Source of the DNA: CAIKOD01 sp035543455
GTDB taxonomy: Archaea; Halobacteriota; Methanomicrobia; Methanomicrobiales; Methanospirillaceae
NCBI GenBank assembly: GCA_035543455.1
Contig: DATKKE010000040.1
Span: 1 to 37,492 of the forward strand
Length of the DNA: 37,492 nucleotides
Reading direction: 5' to 3'
Of this stretch, positions 26,384 through 34,263 are shown in pieces. The stretch's first letter is position 1. The number at the start of each line of letters is the position of its first letter. A program made the position numbers and the translations under genes. The notes under the pieces were generated by a model. The model saw only the letters and a list, made by a program, of their open reading frames with translations, was not told the origin of the DNA and made no database searches.

Positions 26384-27619
26384 CTATGCCCCGAACTTAT
26401 GTGCCTTATTAACGAGGTCGACAATAATCGGCATCAGGTCACAACCCCTGATCCGGTTAAGCCCGCCTTCTGCGCAGTTGTATTCATCGAAATGGGTCAC
26501 ACGGTCAATTCGTACCCCCTCGCCCCGGATTACGACTGGAACAGGGTCTGCACTATGGTCCTTGATAGTGCACGGTGTGCTGTGATCTGCACAGATAACT
26601 AAAAGACAATCCGGGATTTCGAGAAGAGGCTCGATACTGCTGTCGATACGCTCGATAAATGCTGATTTTTCCCGCGGATGGCCGTCATGTCCTGCTTCGT
26701 CCGCGCCCTTGATATTTACCAGGACGAAATCCTGTTCCTTTAATTCTGAAATTGCATAACGAATTTTTGCATCGATATCGGAGTTAACAGAGCCCGTAGT
26801 TCCCGGGACCGGCACATGTCTGAGTCCCACCGCCGTCCCGATCCCCGTTATCAGTGATGCGGCTGAAATAACGCTACCTGAAAGGCCGTAACGGGTGGAA
26901 AAAGGCTCGAAATACCCCATCTCCCCGGCACCCCGGATAAGAATGGTATTGGCGGGAGCGAGCCCCTTTCCTGTTCTCTCCCGGTTGACCGGGTGATTAT
27001 CGAGGATACGGGTTGCCTGGGTGACGAACTGGTTGAGTACATACGCGGTCTTTTTATCATCCGGGCGATCCCTGAGCGCGGTAAATTCAGGTGGTGGGAC
27101 CCCCTCCTCTTTGGGGTCGTTGGATGAGACGCAGTACCCGAGCCCTTCGCCCTTGAGGGCGAGAGCCGCCCGGTGACCGGCGCCGGAACGGAAAACAAAT
27201 GATACGCCGGAATTCGAGAGATCGACCCCCGATTGTATCGCCGCTGAAAGGTCTTTTGTATCATGGATCCGACCGGCACGCCTGTCTGTTATAAGGCCCC
27301 GGGAATCCAGGGTTGCATAATTACACCGGAACCCGATCATACCGGGTTCCATATGGATACCCGTCCCTTCAGCTTCCAGGGGCCCGCGACCGGTATAGTA
27401 ATCTTCCGGGGGATACCCGAGGAGCGCCAGGTGGGCTGTGTCGGAGCCGGGCCGCACACCCGGGGCAATAGTATCCATTATACCGGTAATACCACCCTTT
27501 GCAACCTGATCAAGGAAGGGTTTTTTTGCAGTCTGGAGGGGTGTTTTGCCGCCGAGGTCCGGGCAGGGGCGGTCGGAGACACCGTCGAGCACCAGCAGCA
27601 CCACTTTATGAGCAGTCAT
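26384..27619 (-). CDS. apgM: 2,3-bisphosphoglycerate-independent phosphoglycerate mutase, archaeal type
   Basis: This enzyme interconverts 3- and 2-phosphoglycerate in glycolysis/gluconeogenesis. It belongs to the archaeal branch of the alkaline-phosphatase superfamily. The protein opens MTAHKVVLLVLDGVSDRP with the first metal-binding Asp. The catalytic serine is in RPGSDTAHLALLGY, and the C-terminal metal site shows KGADEAGHDGHP and CADHSTPCT. From this start it has 411 residues, the usual family size. The frame is open upstream to 27724. The ATG at 27619 is chosen because the family starts here and because a TATA box on the minus strand (about 27643-27651) puts the transcript start at about 27621, a leaderless mRNA. 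Confidence 0.93.
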   Translation of the reverse strand: MTAHKVVLLVLDGVSDRPCPDLGGKTPLQTAKKPFLDQVAKGGITGIMDTIAPGVRPGSDTAHLALLGYPPEDYYTGRGPLEAEGTGIHMEPGMIGFRCNYATLDSRGLITDRRAGRIHDTKDLSAAIQSGVDLSNSGVSFVFRSGAGHRAALALKGEGLGYCVSSNDPKEEGVPPPEFTALRDRPDDKKTAYVLNQFVTQATRILDNHPVNRERTGKGLAPANTILIRGAGEMGYFEPFSTRYGLSGSVISAASLITGIGTAVGLRHVPVPGTTGSVNSDIDAKIRYAISELKEQDFVLVNIKGADEAGHDGHPREKSAFIERIDSSIEPLLEIPDCLLVICADHSTPCTIKDHSADPVPVVIRGEGVRIDRVTHFDEYNCAEGGLNRIRGCDLMPIIVDLVNKAHKFGA

Positions 27620-27642
27620 CAGCGTGATGTTTGCTTCCGGAT

Positions 27643-27651
27643 TAATTATAG
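27643..27651 (-). promoter_or_regulatory. TATA box of apgM
   Basis: On the minus strand CTATAATTAAT lies about 26 bases before the chosen ATG at 27619. This predicts a leaderless transcript and argues against translation from the upstream in-frame ATG at 27724. Confidence 0.5.
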
Positions 27652-27781
27652 CGTACGGTAACCCTTCCCGGGATTTTCCCGGGAAAATGAACCCTCGCTG
27701 CCTTGTCGGCAGAACAAATGTCATGAAAAGAAGAACGGCTTGATTAAATCTAATTCAGGCTTAGTTGAATTCTTATCTGTC

Positions 27782-28004
27782 TTTTATATGTCACCTCGCC
27801 TGGAGGGGTTTTGCGACGTCTTTGTCCCTCCCTGTCAGGACAGCCTTTAGGCAAGGTTAGCTGTGCAGCAGGAAACGGTGTGCTATTTCGTGTATGACTT
27901 TTTCCTCATATCTTCCCCCTTCAGACGCTCCCGGGGCTCCGTCCCGCCGCTGTGGCGACCCCGGTCGGGATAGGACTGTCCTGTTAACTCTTTCCCCCTT
28001 ATCA
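27782..28004. other. candidate structured RNA or intergenic repeat
   Basis: The gap from 27620 to 28233 holds no supported gene. Its middle is dense with short exact inverted repeats: GGAGGG (27802-27807) / CCCTCC (27826-27831) around a GACGTC palindrome; CTGT (27832-27835) / ACAG (27840-27843); ACAGC (27840-27844) / GCTGT (27860-27864); and CGCC / GGCG near 27945-27957. On the plus strand a TATA-like CTTTTATATG (27781-27790) precedes the set by the right distance for a transcript starting near 27812, and a T/C-rich run (27988-27998) follows. It is not SRP RNA or RNase P RNA as far as I can see. It may be an unknown RNA or a genome-dispersed repeat. Confidence 0.3.
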
Positions 28005-28047
28005 TCCGATCAACCCTGTTCAAAGATTATCCTAATTGGGGAGTGAT

Positions 28048-28069
28048 AGGAAGGGGGGAACCCCCTCCT
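28048..28069. terminator. strong GC hairpin downstream of the rps15-rps3ae operon
   Basis: AGG-A-AGGGGG (28048-28057) pairs with CCCCCT-CCT (28061-28069) with one bulged A and a 3-base loop, giving nine pairs. It lies 165 bases past the end of rps3ae and could protect or end that operon's mRNA. Confidence 0.4.
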
Positions 28070-28204
28070 GTCAAATGTTTTCAAAATGATATCAGAGAGG
28101 GCTTCCAAACACACGCTAAAAATTCGGAAAATCACCCAGTTATTGGCAAAGATTTAGGGGTAGGAGTGGGACCTTACCCTTAATAAAATCAAAAGGGGAA
28201 TTGT

Positions 28205-28222
28205 CCATCCCCGGGACGATGG
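28205..28222 (-). terminator. hairpin just after rps3ae
   Basis: CCATC (28205-28209) and GATGG (28218-28222) flank CCCGGG. On the minus strand the hairpin comes 11 bases after the rps3ae stop and is followed by CCCCTTTTGATTTTATT, a T-rich run. This fits the end of the minus-strand translation operon. Confidence 0.45.
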
Positions 28223-28233
28223 GCAGGTCACGT

Positions 28234-28836
28234 TTATACTGCGACTGAAATAACAGGGATTTCTACTTTCGATTTGATGATCTCGACACGCCGGATCGGG
28301 AAGACTTCTTTTAACATTTTAAAGAGTTCTTTTGAGATCTCCCCGGTGACGATATTGTTGACAAAGGCATTGATATCACCGTTCTGTACCTGTTCCATCA
28401 CATATTTCATTACGATGCCCCTGATCGCGTGAGTCTGGGAAAGATTCGCCCGGGTAAGGGTATAACAGGTTACTGTCAGGAGAAGATCTTTGCCGTCCTT
28501 GGTTGTTACCGGGATATGGGCATCAATCCGTGAAGTCCTTCTCTTCACCAGCGATCGGAGGTAATCACGGGTTACTTCGTGCCCGACAAATTCGGTGTAT
28601 GCGGCATCGCCGGCAACATTTGAGACACGAAACCTCATTTTCACATTCTGTCGTGCGTAGTCGTTGATAATCTCACCGAGGGTCGTCTGCATGACACGGC
28701 CTACAACGCTTTCGGGGTCGTTGGCAATGGTGTCACCAAGGTAATATTTACCAAGCTGGTCAGGAGTGTATACCTTGTACCAGCTCTTGGCCTTCCAACC
28801 TTCAACTCTTCTTCCAATTTGTTTCTTTTTTGCCAT
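28234..28836 (-). CDS. rps3ae: 30S ribosomal protein eS1 (S3Ae)
   Basis: This is an archaeal/eukaryotic small-subunit ribosomal protein of 200 residues. It opens MAKKKQIGRRVEGWKAKSWYK, the typical basic start. KYYLGDTIANDPESVVGRVMQTTLGEI and KMRFRVSNVAGDAAYTEFVGHEVTRDYLRSLVKRRTSRID match the family. The ATG at 28836 has GGTGAT a few bases before it. An in-frame ATG at 28959 lies inside serS and gives no family match. It is the last gene of the five-gene minus-strand operon, 10 bases after serS. Confidence 0.96.
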   Translation of the reverse strand: MAKKKQIGRRVEGWKAKSWYKVYTPDQLGKYYLGDTIANDPESVVGRVMQTTLGEIINDYARQNVKMRFRVSNVAGDAAYTEFVGHEVTRDYLRSLVKRRTSRIDAHIPVTTKDGKDLLLTVTCYTLTRANLSQTHAIRGIVMKYVMEQVQNGDINAFVNNIVTGEISKELFKMLKEVFPIRRVEIIKSKVEIPVISVAV

Positions 28837-28846
28837 AATATCACCA

Positions 28847-30385
28847 TTAAAGGAATTTGAACAATTCTTTTGGTTCTCCGACAATATCTGCCACGGCATC
28901 AGGCCAGTGCTCTGTATCGAGACCTTTCTGGGCGAGGAACGCGGCAGTCCACCGTTCAAGACCGATTCCCGAACATCCGGACCAGCATTCTGCGCCGCTC
29001 TGGATCTTTACATTGAAACCTTTCGGGTATTTGTCTCCGTTGATACTGACATTCTGGAATTCAAGCCAGCTCTTGTTATAGGGCAGCAGGGCTTCATAAT
29101 CCGTTGTCCCGATCCGTGAACCGCAGCCGCAGCCCACTTCATCGGATTCCGTCTCGATCATCCCTTCCTGCGCCATAAACCACGGGGTTACCCGGGCTGC
29201 ACGCCATTCCAGTTCGAGCAGGTCTTCAAATACATGGCGGTACCGTACATGGATCTGATCAGCGGTTTCAATAGTCTGATCAGCGGTCCCTAGCCAGACG
29301 ATCTCGATCCTGTGGAACTCATCCACCCGCTCGATACCGTGAATTCCACCGCTTTCATACCGGTGCGATGTACCGCTGCGGTCGAAGATGCGGATCGGGA
29401 GACAGTCGTTTGCCAGTGTCTCACCCTGGAGATACGGCCAGAACGACGGGCACTGCGCATAACAGAGCCCTCCGATGGGACCATCTATCCGGTCGCGGAT
29501 CATGTCGACCGGCACTTCCCCGGTAACCTTGAAATAATCTCCCACATCTTCCCAGTATGCAGGGTCCCGGGTCTTCGGGGTGCATACGTAATAGATCTCC
29601 GGGTACACACCCTTGGCATGACCGGATTTTTTCCAGACTTCCCAGGGGACGAGTTTGGGGAAGATCATCTCGGTAAATCCCATGGGCCAGATGATGTTCT
29701 CAAGAACGATCTGCTCGAATGCCCGGAACAGCTGGACCGACTGGGGCCCATGGATCCATTGCCCCCTGGACAGGGCGTGCCTGATCCAGTTGCGCCTGAT
29801 CATCTCCTCGGTCGGGTCACCTTCGAAGAACCTTGTCTTTGCCCCGCTTTCGAACACGAGTTCCCAGTGCTCGGATTTCCCGCCATACCTTGCCGCCTGG
29901 ACTTTCTCCTCGATAAGGCGGACTACGCGATCCGGCACCCTGTTCTCGAGATCGGTCGCATCCATCACGAGCGAAAACTCGAGGGTATCGCCGAGAAGCG
30001 TCGCTTTCGAGATGAAGGGCAGGTTCGGGATATGGATGCCTTTCGGGAAATCTCCCTTCATGGTCACTCCGAATGATTTGATAACAATATCACGGAGACC
30101 AATCCTGAACCTCCCCAGGGTAGGTGCGATCTGTTTTCTGAACCTGAAGAGGCCGTCATGGGCACGGGTATACGGTCCGCTGACGATGGTCACCGATAAA
30201 CGGTTCTCTCCCGCAGACCAGCGCACAATCCTGCCGATCTCGTCAGGTAAAATACCTGCAGGTACTCCTTTTCTGAATAATGTCTTATTGGACTCTTCGA
30301 CGAGCCCTTCACAGGCTTTTATCGCATCGGGAGCCAGGTCACCACTGAATAGCAGATCAGCCTCTAATGCAAAGCGTACGAACAT
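28847..30385 (-). CDS. serS: seryl-tRNA synthetase, methanogen type (type 2)
   Basis: This enzyme charges tRNA-Ser, and tRNA-Sec where present, with serine. It is the rare SerRS found almost only in methanogens, whose active site holds a zinc ion. The 512 residues fit that family from end to end. KSGHAKGVYPEIYYVC, RSGTSHRYESGGIHGIERVDEFHRIEIVW (given here only by its core RYESGGIHGIERVDEF), ARVTPWFMAQEG and QNVSINGDKYPKGFNVK are diagnostic. The cysteines in GGLCYAQCP and WSGCSGIGLERW supply zinc ligands in the Methanosarcina enzyme. The start overlaps pcc1 by 22 bases, and rps3ae follows after 10 bases, so it is inside the operon. The general class II look could suggest SepRS, but the motifs are those of SerRS. 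Confidence 0.95.
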   Translation of the reverse strand: MFVRFALEADLLFSGDLAPDAIKACEGLVEESNKTLFRKGVPAGILPDEIGRIVRWSAGENRLSVTIVSGPYTRAHDGLFRFRKQIAPTLGRFRIGLRDIVIKSFGVTMKGDFPKGIHIPNLPFISKATLLGDTLEFSLVMDATDLENRVPDRVVRLIEEKVQAARYGGKSEHWELVFESGAKTRFFEGDPTEEMIRRNWIRHALSRGQWIHGPQSVQLFRAFEQIVLENIIWPMGFTEMIFPKLVPWEVWKKSGHAKGVYPEIYYVCTPKTRDPAYWEDVGDYFKVTGEVPVDMIRDRIDGPIGGLCYAQCPSFWPYLQGETLANDCLPIRIFDRSGTSHRYESGGIHGIERVDEFHRIEIVWLGTADQTIETADQIHVRYRHVFEDLLELEWRAARVTPWFMAQEGMIETESDEVGCGCGSRIGTTDYEALLPYNKSWLEFQNVSINGDKYPKGFNVKIQSGAECWSGCSGIGLERWTAAFLAQKGLDTEHWPDAVADIVGEPKELFKFL

Positions 30386-30585
30386 ATCTCCTCCGCTAAC
30401 CCGAGGTTCATCAGGTAATCGTCGACCGAGGCGATCACCGACCTCAGGTTGTTACTTGTTATGACCGTCTTCACGGTGCAGCCCTCCGGTATGGTTACCA
30501 TGCTCGAAAGGTTATCCGGCTGGACGGCTCCACCCGTTTCAAGGGGGTGATCGTGCTCTGTCAGGATCGTGCCTTCGATCTCCAT
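30364..30585 (-). CDS. pcc1: KEOPS complex subunit Pcc1
   Basis: Pcc1 is the dimerisation subunit of KEOPS, which with Kae1, Bud32 and Cgi121 makes the t6A modification of tRNAs. From the ATG at 30585 it has 73 residues, the normal archaeal size. The family features are a first strand MEIEGTIL, then the pair AVQPDNLSS-MVTIPEG and the helix NNLRSVIASVDDYLMNLGLAEE. Its ATG overlaps the stop of the DHH nuclease gene as TGATG, and its end overlaps serS by 22 bases. Co-location of Pcc1 with rps15, the DHH nuclease and rps3ae is common in archaea and supports the call. Confidence 0.85.
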   Translation of the reverse strand: MEIEGTILTEHDHPLETGGAVQPDNLSSMVTIPEGCTVKTVITSNNLRSVIASVDDYLMNLGLAEEICSYALH

Positions 30586-31802
30586 CAGGATGACAGCGCC
30601 TCCTGCCACGCAGAACGGAACTCCAGAATTCTGGTGCAGGGAATTGTCGCACCTGCACTGAAGCGGTGCCCACCACCGGATCCACCGCAATCGGCTGCAA
30701 TTTTTCGGATAACCGCTCCAAGGTCCCGTGTCCCGCCTCCGGGGCACCGTGCGGATATACGGCATGTCTCGTGGTCTTTTCCGAATACAAGAACCGTCCG
30801 GCCCTCGCTGCAATCATGGGACAAGGCATTGGCGACATCGCTGATCACCAGGTGATCGCCAATTTCATAGACGCCGTCCTGGTTATCCTGGGAGCATGCC
30901 TGGTCTAGGGCAGCGATAACCTGTAGCCTGAACGACCGGGTAGTTTCCCATGCCTCGCCGGTACCAGCGGCAGATCTCATACAGATGGACACGGCAAGCC
31001 CGCCTTTTCCGGTTTTACCGCATGCATCGGTTACCGATGTCAGGGTATGAGCATCCGGTATGACCTCACGTTCGAGACTGAATACGTCACCATACAGTGC
31101 CCTGGCAATTCCTGCTCCTGCTTTTTCACTCGTTTCGAGGACTAACAGGGAGAGAAGGACCGACTGATCTGCCTCGTCGTCACCAGTGCTCCTGTCCAGC
31201 ACCGACTCCACCGAGGCCTGGTTCCCGCTGATACCGGGCAGGTACGGGTTTGTCGAGATATAGAGCCGTTCTGCAGGATCCCTGCCCGCGAGGTGGAATC
31301 CCCGGCCGTGGGAAATTATACCCTCTGCCACGCCCTCATTGAAGATCTCCTTGTTTTTCCCGGAAATCTCCTGGCCGTCCCCTATGATACCAAGTACTGC
31401 GAGGCCGGCAAGGTCGCGGTTGTCCCCGAGCTCATTGGCCACAAGGTATGCCGCACCCGATGCAGAGAGTTCGCGGTCACCGTCGATCCCGAACAACCTG
31501 GGGTTTACGTGATACCCCCCGGGAAATCCGGGAAGATGGTGGTCTATCACCATCACATCCTCCCTGAGGTCCGTTCGCCCTGACCCGAGATCGCAGAGAA
31601 GGGTACTGGTCTCCGCACCGGGGAGATCCTCAGGCAGATCGGAAACGATCCTCAGCCGGAATTTCTTGTCCCTCCGGAGCAATGCCATGCACATGATAGA
31701 TGCGGCGGCAATACCATCTGCATCGTGATGGGCATAGATTTCTATGAAATCCTGGTGCCCGAGGTGACCTGCCAATATTCCGGCTGCGGTTTCGATTGAC
31801 AT
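30585..31802 (-). CDS. RecJ-like DHH-family phosphoesterase/nuclease
   Basis: This is an archaeal RecJ-like protein of 405 residues. The DHH superfamily motifs are complete: motif I AHHDADGIAAA (residues 24-34), motif II LLCDLGSG, motif III VIDHHLPG, and the C-terminal DHHA1 signature GGSGGGHRFSAGA. Relatives are single-strand exonucleases; one branch (GAN) binds the GINS replication factor, another acts on RNA. I cannot place it between those. It sits between rps15 (4 bases upstream) and pcc1 (1-base overlap), a conserved archaeal neighbourhood. Confidence 0.88.
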   Translation of the reverse strand: MSIETAAGILAGHLGHQDFIEIYAHHDADGIAAASIMCMALLRRDKKFRLRIVSDLPEDLPGAETSTLLCDLGSGRTDLREDVMVIDHHLPGFPGGYHVNPRLFGIDGDRELSASGAAYLVANELGDNRDLAGLAVLGIIGDGQEISGKNKEIFNEGVAEGIISHGRGFHLAGRDPAERLYISTNPYLPGISGNQASVESVLDRSTGDDEADQSVLLSLLVLETSEKAGAGIARALYGDVFSLEREVIPDAHTLTSVTDACGKTGKGGLAVSICMRSAAGTGEAWETTRSFRLQVIAALDQACSQDNQDGVYEIGDHLVISDVANALSHDCSEGRTVLVFGKDHETCRISARCPGGGTRDLGAVIRKIAADCGGSGGGHRFSAGATIPCTRILEFRSAWQEALSS

Positions 31803-31806
31803 ATTA

Positions 31807-32265
31807 TTATCGTGAAAGCAGGATTTCTGCAGTTTCAGGTTTGTAAACCCATCCTTTCGGCAGCTTTCCGGAACCGACGTAATACCGTACGAGTCGCCGG
31901 ACTTTTGACTCGGTCAGCTGCATCTGCCTCTTGTTGTGCAGATCGTTCTTGTTCTGTGCGAGGTGCTTCCGAAGCCCGAGGGCCTTGACGATAAGGTTTC
32001 TTAAATCCTCGGGAATTTCACCTTCGAGTCCCTTTTCTTTTATTATCTCCCCGATCCGCTTCCCTGTGATGAGTTTGACATCAGGCACACCATAACGGTC
32101 GCGGAGAACGAGTCCGATTTTTGCACTGGAAACGCCTTCTTTCCTCAGGTCGACAATGATCTTTTCGATCGCTGCCACATCAGTCATCGACCATTCGGGG
32201 ACTTCTTTCCGGTATGGCCGGACCGATCCTGACTGGCCTCTCCTTCGCGCATAGATTCTTGCCAT
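31807..32265 (-). CDS. rps15: 30S ribosomal protein uS15
   Basis: This is an archaeal-type S15 of 152 residues, with the N-terminal extension that bacteria lack. It opens MARIYARRRGQSGSVRPYR. The core has LRKEGVSSAKIGLVLRDRYGVP, then GLRKHLAQNKNDLHNKRQMQL, then ESKVRRLVRYYVGSGKLP, all family hallmarks. GGAGTGA precedes the ATG by a few bases. It is the first gene of the operon rps15, DHH nuclease, pcc1, serS, rps3ae. Its leader and promoter (32266-32409) contain hairpins and a palindrome centred on the TATA box, so expression may be controlled there. Confidence 0.97.
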   Translation of the reverse strand: MARIYARRRGQSGSVRPYRKEVPEWSMTDVAAIEKIIVDLRKEGVSSAKIGLVLRDRYGVPDVKLITGKRIGEIIKEKGLEGEIPEDLRNLIVKALGLRKHLAQNKNDLHNKRQMQLTESKVRRLVRYYVGSGKLPKGWVYKPETAEILLSR

Positions 32266-32336
32266 AGTTCACTCCTGCCTGTACTACTGGTAAATCCGGG
32301 AAAAGAGCCGCTTTCGCTGACTCAGGTAATCCCACA

Positions 32337-32350
32337 GCCCCCAGCGGGGC
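32337..32350 (-). promoter_or_regulatory. hairpin in the rps15 leader
   Basis: GCCCC (32337-32341) and GGGGC (32346-32350) form a perfect 5-bp stem with a 4-base loop inside the predicted rps15 leader of about 100 bases. A second, smaller GCGAAAGC-like element, a GNRA-type loop, lies near 32308-32320. Ribosomal leaders often bind their own protein; that is only a possibility here. Confidence 0.35.
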
Positions 32351-32381
32351 CATGCCCTAGGCACGTCGGACTTACATCTGC

Positions 32382-32409
32382 CAGCACTATAAAAGTGCTG
32401 TATATAGTG
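32382..32409. promoter_or_regulatory. rps15 operon promoter: TATA box inside a 19-base palindrome
   Basis: CAGCACT (32382-32388), ATAAA, AGTGCTG (32394-32400) is a perfect inverted repeat with 7-base arms. Its centre is the TATA box, read as CTTTTATAG on the minus strand. A second inverted pair overlaps it: CACTATA (32385-32391) and TATAGTG (32403-32409). On the minus strand CACTATATA gives an additional TATA candidate. The rest of the gap to 32572 shows nothing I can support. Confidence 0.55.
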
Positions 32410-32572
32410 GATCAGGTAGCTTCATAAGGTTGTCGCCAGTGCCCTGGACTTTCAGGAACGGTAATCCGTTGCTGACCTCCCGGAAATCCGTTACTTGACC
32501 GGCAGGACTAACCAGTAACCCACGTATCTGTTCACCGATCACTGAATCCCGTACCGGATAAGATGCAGGGTC

Positions 32573-33868
32573 TTACCCGGTACCATGAATATTGATCAAC
32601 CTGATAAGATCGGCAAAACCTTCCATCTCAATGGCAAGGACTTCGTTCCGCGTCATTCCCATGCTGGTCTCCGCGTCGGCAGTGAGCGTGTCCGGTCCCC
32701 GTATCACGGTCCTTTCCACGCCATCCGATGAAAGGACCTTCAAAGCCTCCCGGTCATGTACGAATGCCCTGCCCGGGATTATTACCGTCTTTTCGAGATT
32801 ACCCGGATCGAGCGCTTCGAGGTCGTCGATCGTGATCAGGCAGGCAATATCCTTCGCTACGGGTACGACATCGGCACCTTCTCCGCGCGAAGAAAGAACC
32901 TTTCTGATGTACGGGGCTGCAATAGTACCGGTAACGATCGATGCCTTGCCGGTAATCATGGGGAGTTTTGCAAGCAGGTCGGGTTCGGCGAGAATGGCGA
33001 ATGGCGATCCGATCTCAGGATCCCAGAGTGGCGTCCCGCTGACTTTCAGGGATTTGAACCGTTTGGAGAGATCGGTTACGATGTCGCGGAATTCATCCGG
33101 GGTGTGGGTTTTTTGGCCGGCAATTATTGGTGGATTTCCGAGAATAAGTCCATTATCCCTGGAATTGGCAAACCGCATCAGGATAATGCCCCGTGCTCCC
33201 CGGTCTTCGAGCCACTCACACATCTGCACGAGATTTTCCCCATCGTTTACCCCGGGCAGGACCACCGATGCAGCATAAACGTCAATCGATCCGCATAAAT
33301 CCCCAAGAATTTTCAAGGAGGCCTCGGGGGTCGGGTCATGCATGTATTTCTTTCGTAACGACGGGTTTACCGAAAAGACGGTGAACGATATCTCAGAAAG
33401 GCCGTTTTCAACGAGAAATCGTGCAGTTTTTGGAGAGTCAAACCCTTTGCCGCTCGTATACCCGATATGGAGCGGGGCCTGCATACTTGACAGGAGTTCC
33501 ACAAGTTCCCGGAACCTCGGGTAGCAGCTCGGGTCGCCACCCCCGCTGATAGTCACACGTTCCACGTCGTCATCGAGCATATTCAGGCGGGCAAGGGTGT
33601 CATCGGCGATATCGCGGAGACTTTTAAACCCGCTGTAGTACTCCTTCACACTCCGCGTGCAGTAATCACAGCCTTTTTTGAAGGGAAGACAATGGCGGCA
33701 TCCAAGGGGGTCCACGTCTTTTACCCGCCTGAAATAGCAGTATTCGCAAAACCCCCGGCAGTCGATCCCCGGCCTGCCACCGATGTCAACGGTCAGCTGT
33801 GCCATTGCAATAAGGGTCTTCTCCTGACCGTTTAATGTCTTTGGAAGGGACCATGATGCTGCCGCCAT
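32573..33868 (-). CDS. mmp10: methanogenesis marker protein 10, McrA arginine methylase
   Basis: Mmp10 is a cobalamin-dependent radical SAM enzyme that C-methylates a conserved arginine in the alpha subunit of methyl-coenzyme M reductase. The 431 residues carry the radical SAM motif Cys37-X3-Cys41-X2-Cys44 (CRGFCEYC). Right after it are further paired cysteines (57, 60, 67, 70) in CRHCLPFKKGCDYC, and TISGGGDPSCY binds SAM. The family-specific opening QLTVDIGGRPGIDCRGFC is plain. A second ATG at 33805 would give a 410-residue form that starts right at the conserved part. The TATA tract at 33901-33908 puts the transcript start near 33879, so the ATG at 33868 is possible too. It is a single gene, divergent from the DUF504 gene. 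Confidence 0.93.
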   Translation of the reverse strand: MAAASWSLPKTLNGQEKTLIAMAQLTVDIGGRPGIDCRGFCEYCYFRRVKDVDPLGCRHCLPFKKGCDYCTRSVKEYYSGFKSLRDIADDTLARLNMLDDDVERVTISGGGDPSCYPRFRELVELLSSMQAPLHIGYTSGKGFDSPKTARFLVENGLSEISFTVFSVNPSLRKKYMHDPTPEASLKILGDLCGSIDVYAASVVLPGVNDGENLVQMCEWLEDRGARGIILMRFANSRDNGLILGNPPIIAGQKTHTPDEFRDIVTDLSKRFKSLKVSGTPLWDPEIGSPFAILAEPDLLAKLPMITGKASIVTGTIAAPYIRKVLSSRGEGADVVPVAKDIACLITIDDLEALDPGNLEKTVIIPGRAFVHDREALKVLSSDGVERTVIRGPDTLTADAETSMGMTRNEVLAIEMEGFADLIRLINIHGTG

Positions 33869-33900
33869 TCCGGACGGGTCAGCTGCATTTGCAAGCTACA

Positions 33901-33908
33901 TTTTATTA
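33901..33908. promoter_or_regulatory. shared TATA tract between mmp10 and the DUF504 gene
   Basis: TTTTATTAAG is the only A/T-rich tract in the 70 bases between the divergent starts at 33868 and 33939. It is about 35 bases from each start, which would give leaders of about 10 bases both ways. Confidence 0.4.
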
Positions 33909-33938
33909 AGAACAGGGCGACAGGATAGGATATCCGGG

Positions 33939-34196
33939 ATGGAAGAGATGAGGACCAGTCATATACTCCTTCTCAAATATTTTCATGATCCCCGGTATGT
34001 CTTTTCCGATATCGAGGTCTGCTATATCGACAGGGGTGCACCAGGAGATGTTTCATGCATACGGGGCAGTAATATCCTTAACCTCGACTCCTATTATTTC
34101 GAAACCGAGGTGGAATACAGAGCGAAAGCGATCCCCTACCACAGGATTTGCAGGATTAAATACCGCGATGAGATTGTCTGGAGCAGAAATTTATAG
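33939..34196 (+). CDS. DUF504 (UPF0248) family protein
   Basis: This is a small archaeal protein of 85 residues. It fits the DUF504/UPF0248 family by its pattern: an opening helix with FHDPRYVFSDIEVCYIDRGAPGD, a middle YYFE segment, and the closing IPYHRICRIKYRDEIVWSR, which is the family hallmark. Relatives have been proposed to take part in RNA end-processing, but no activity is established that I can cite. An ATG at 33948 is an alternative start. It is a single gene, with tRNA-Thr 67 bases downstream on the same strand. Confidence 0.8.
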   Translation: MEEMRTSHILLLKYFHDPRYVFSDIEVCYIDRGAPGDVSCIRGSNILNLDSYYFETEVEYRAKAIPYHRICRIKYRDEIVWSRNL

Positions 34197-34263
34197 TATC
34201 ACATCCCCGTTTCTTAATGAAGGCACCATCTTTTTTTACCCGCAAATGTCAAAGTACTATGGC

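Noticed and set aside
27620..27724. N-terminal extension of phosphoglycerate mutase
   Set aside because: The family begins at MTAHKVVLLVLDG, and a TATA box sits inside the extension.
27782..28004. RNase P RNA or SRP RNA in the structured gap
   Set aside because: A GAGGAAAAAGTC stretch on the minus strand resembles a piece of RNase P RNA, but the other universal elements are missing. The SRP Alu and helix 8 consensus sequences are also absent.
27870..28005. Minus-strand open stretch ending YEEKVIHEIAHRFLLHS
   Set aside because: It contains a HExxH-like look but has no start codon, is short, and runs through the inverted repeats.
28847..30385. Identification as O-phosphoseryl-tRNA synthetase (SepRS)
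   Set aside because: The motifs KSGHAKGVYPEIYYVC, ARVTPWFMAQEG and QNVSINGDKYPKGF and the length of 512 residues match methanogen-type SerRS instead.
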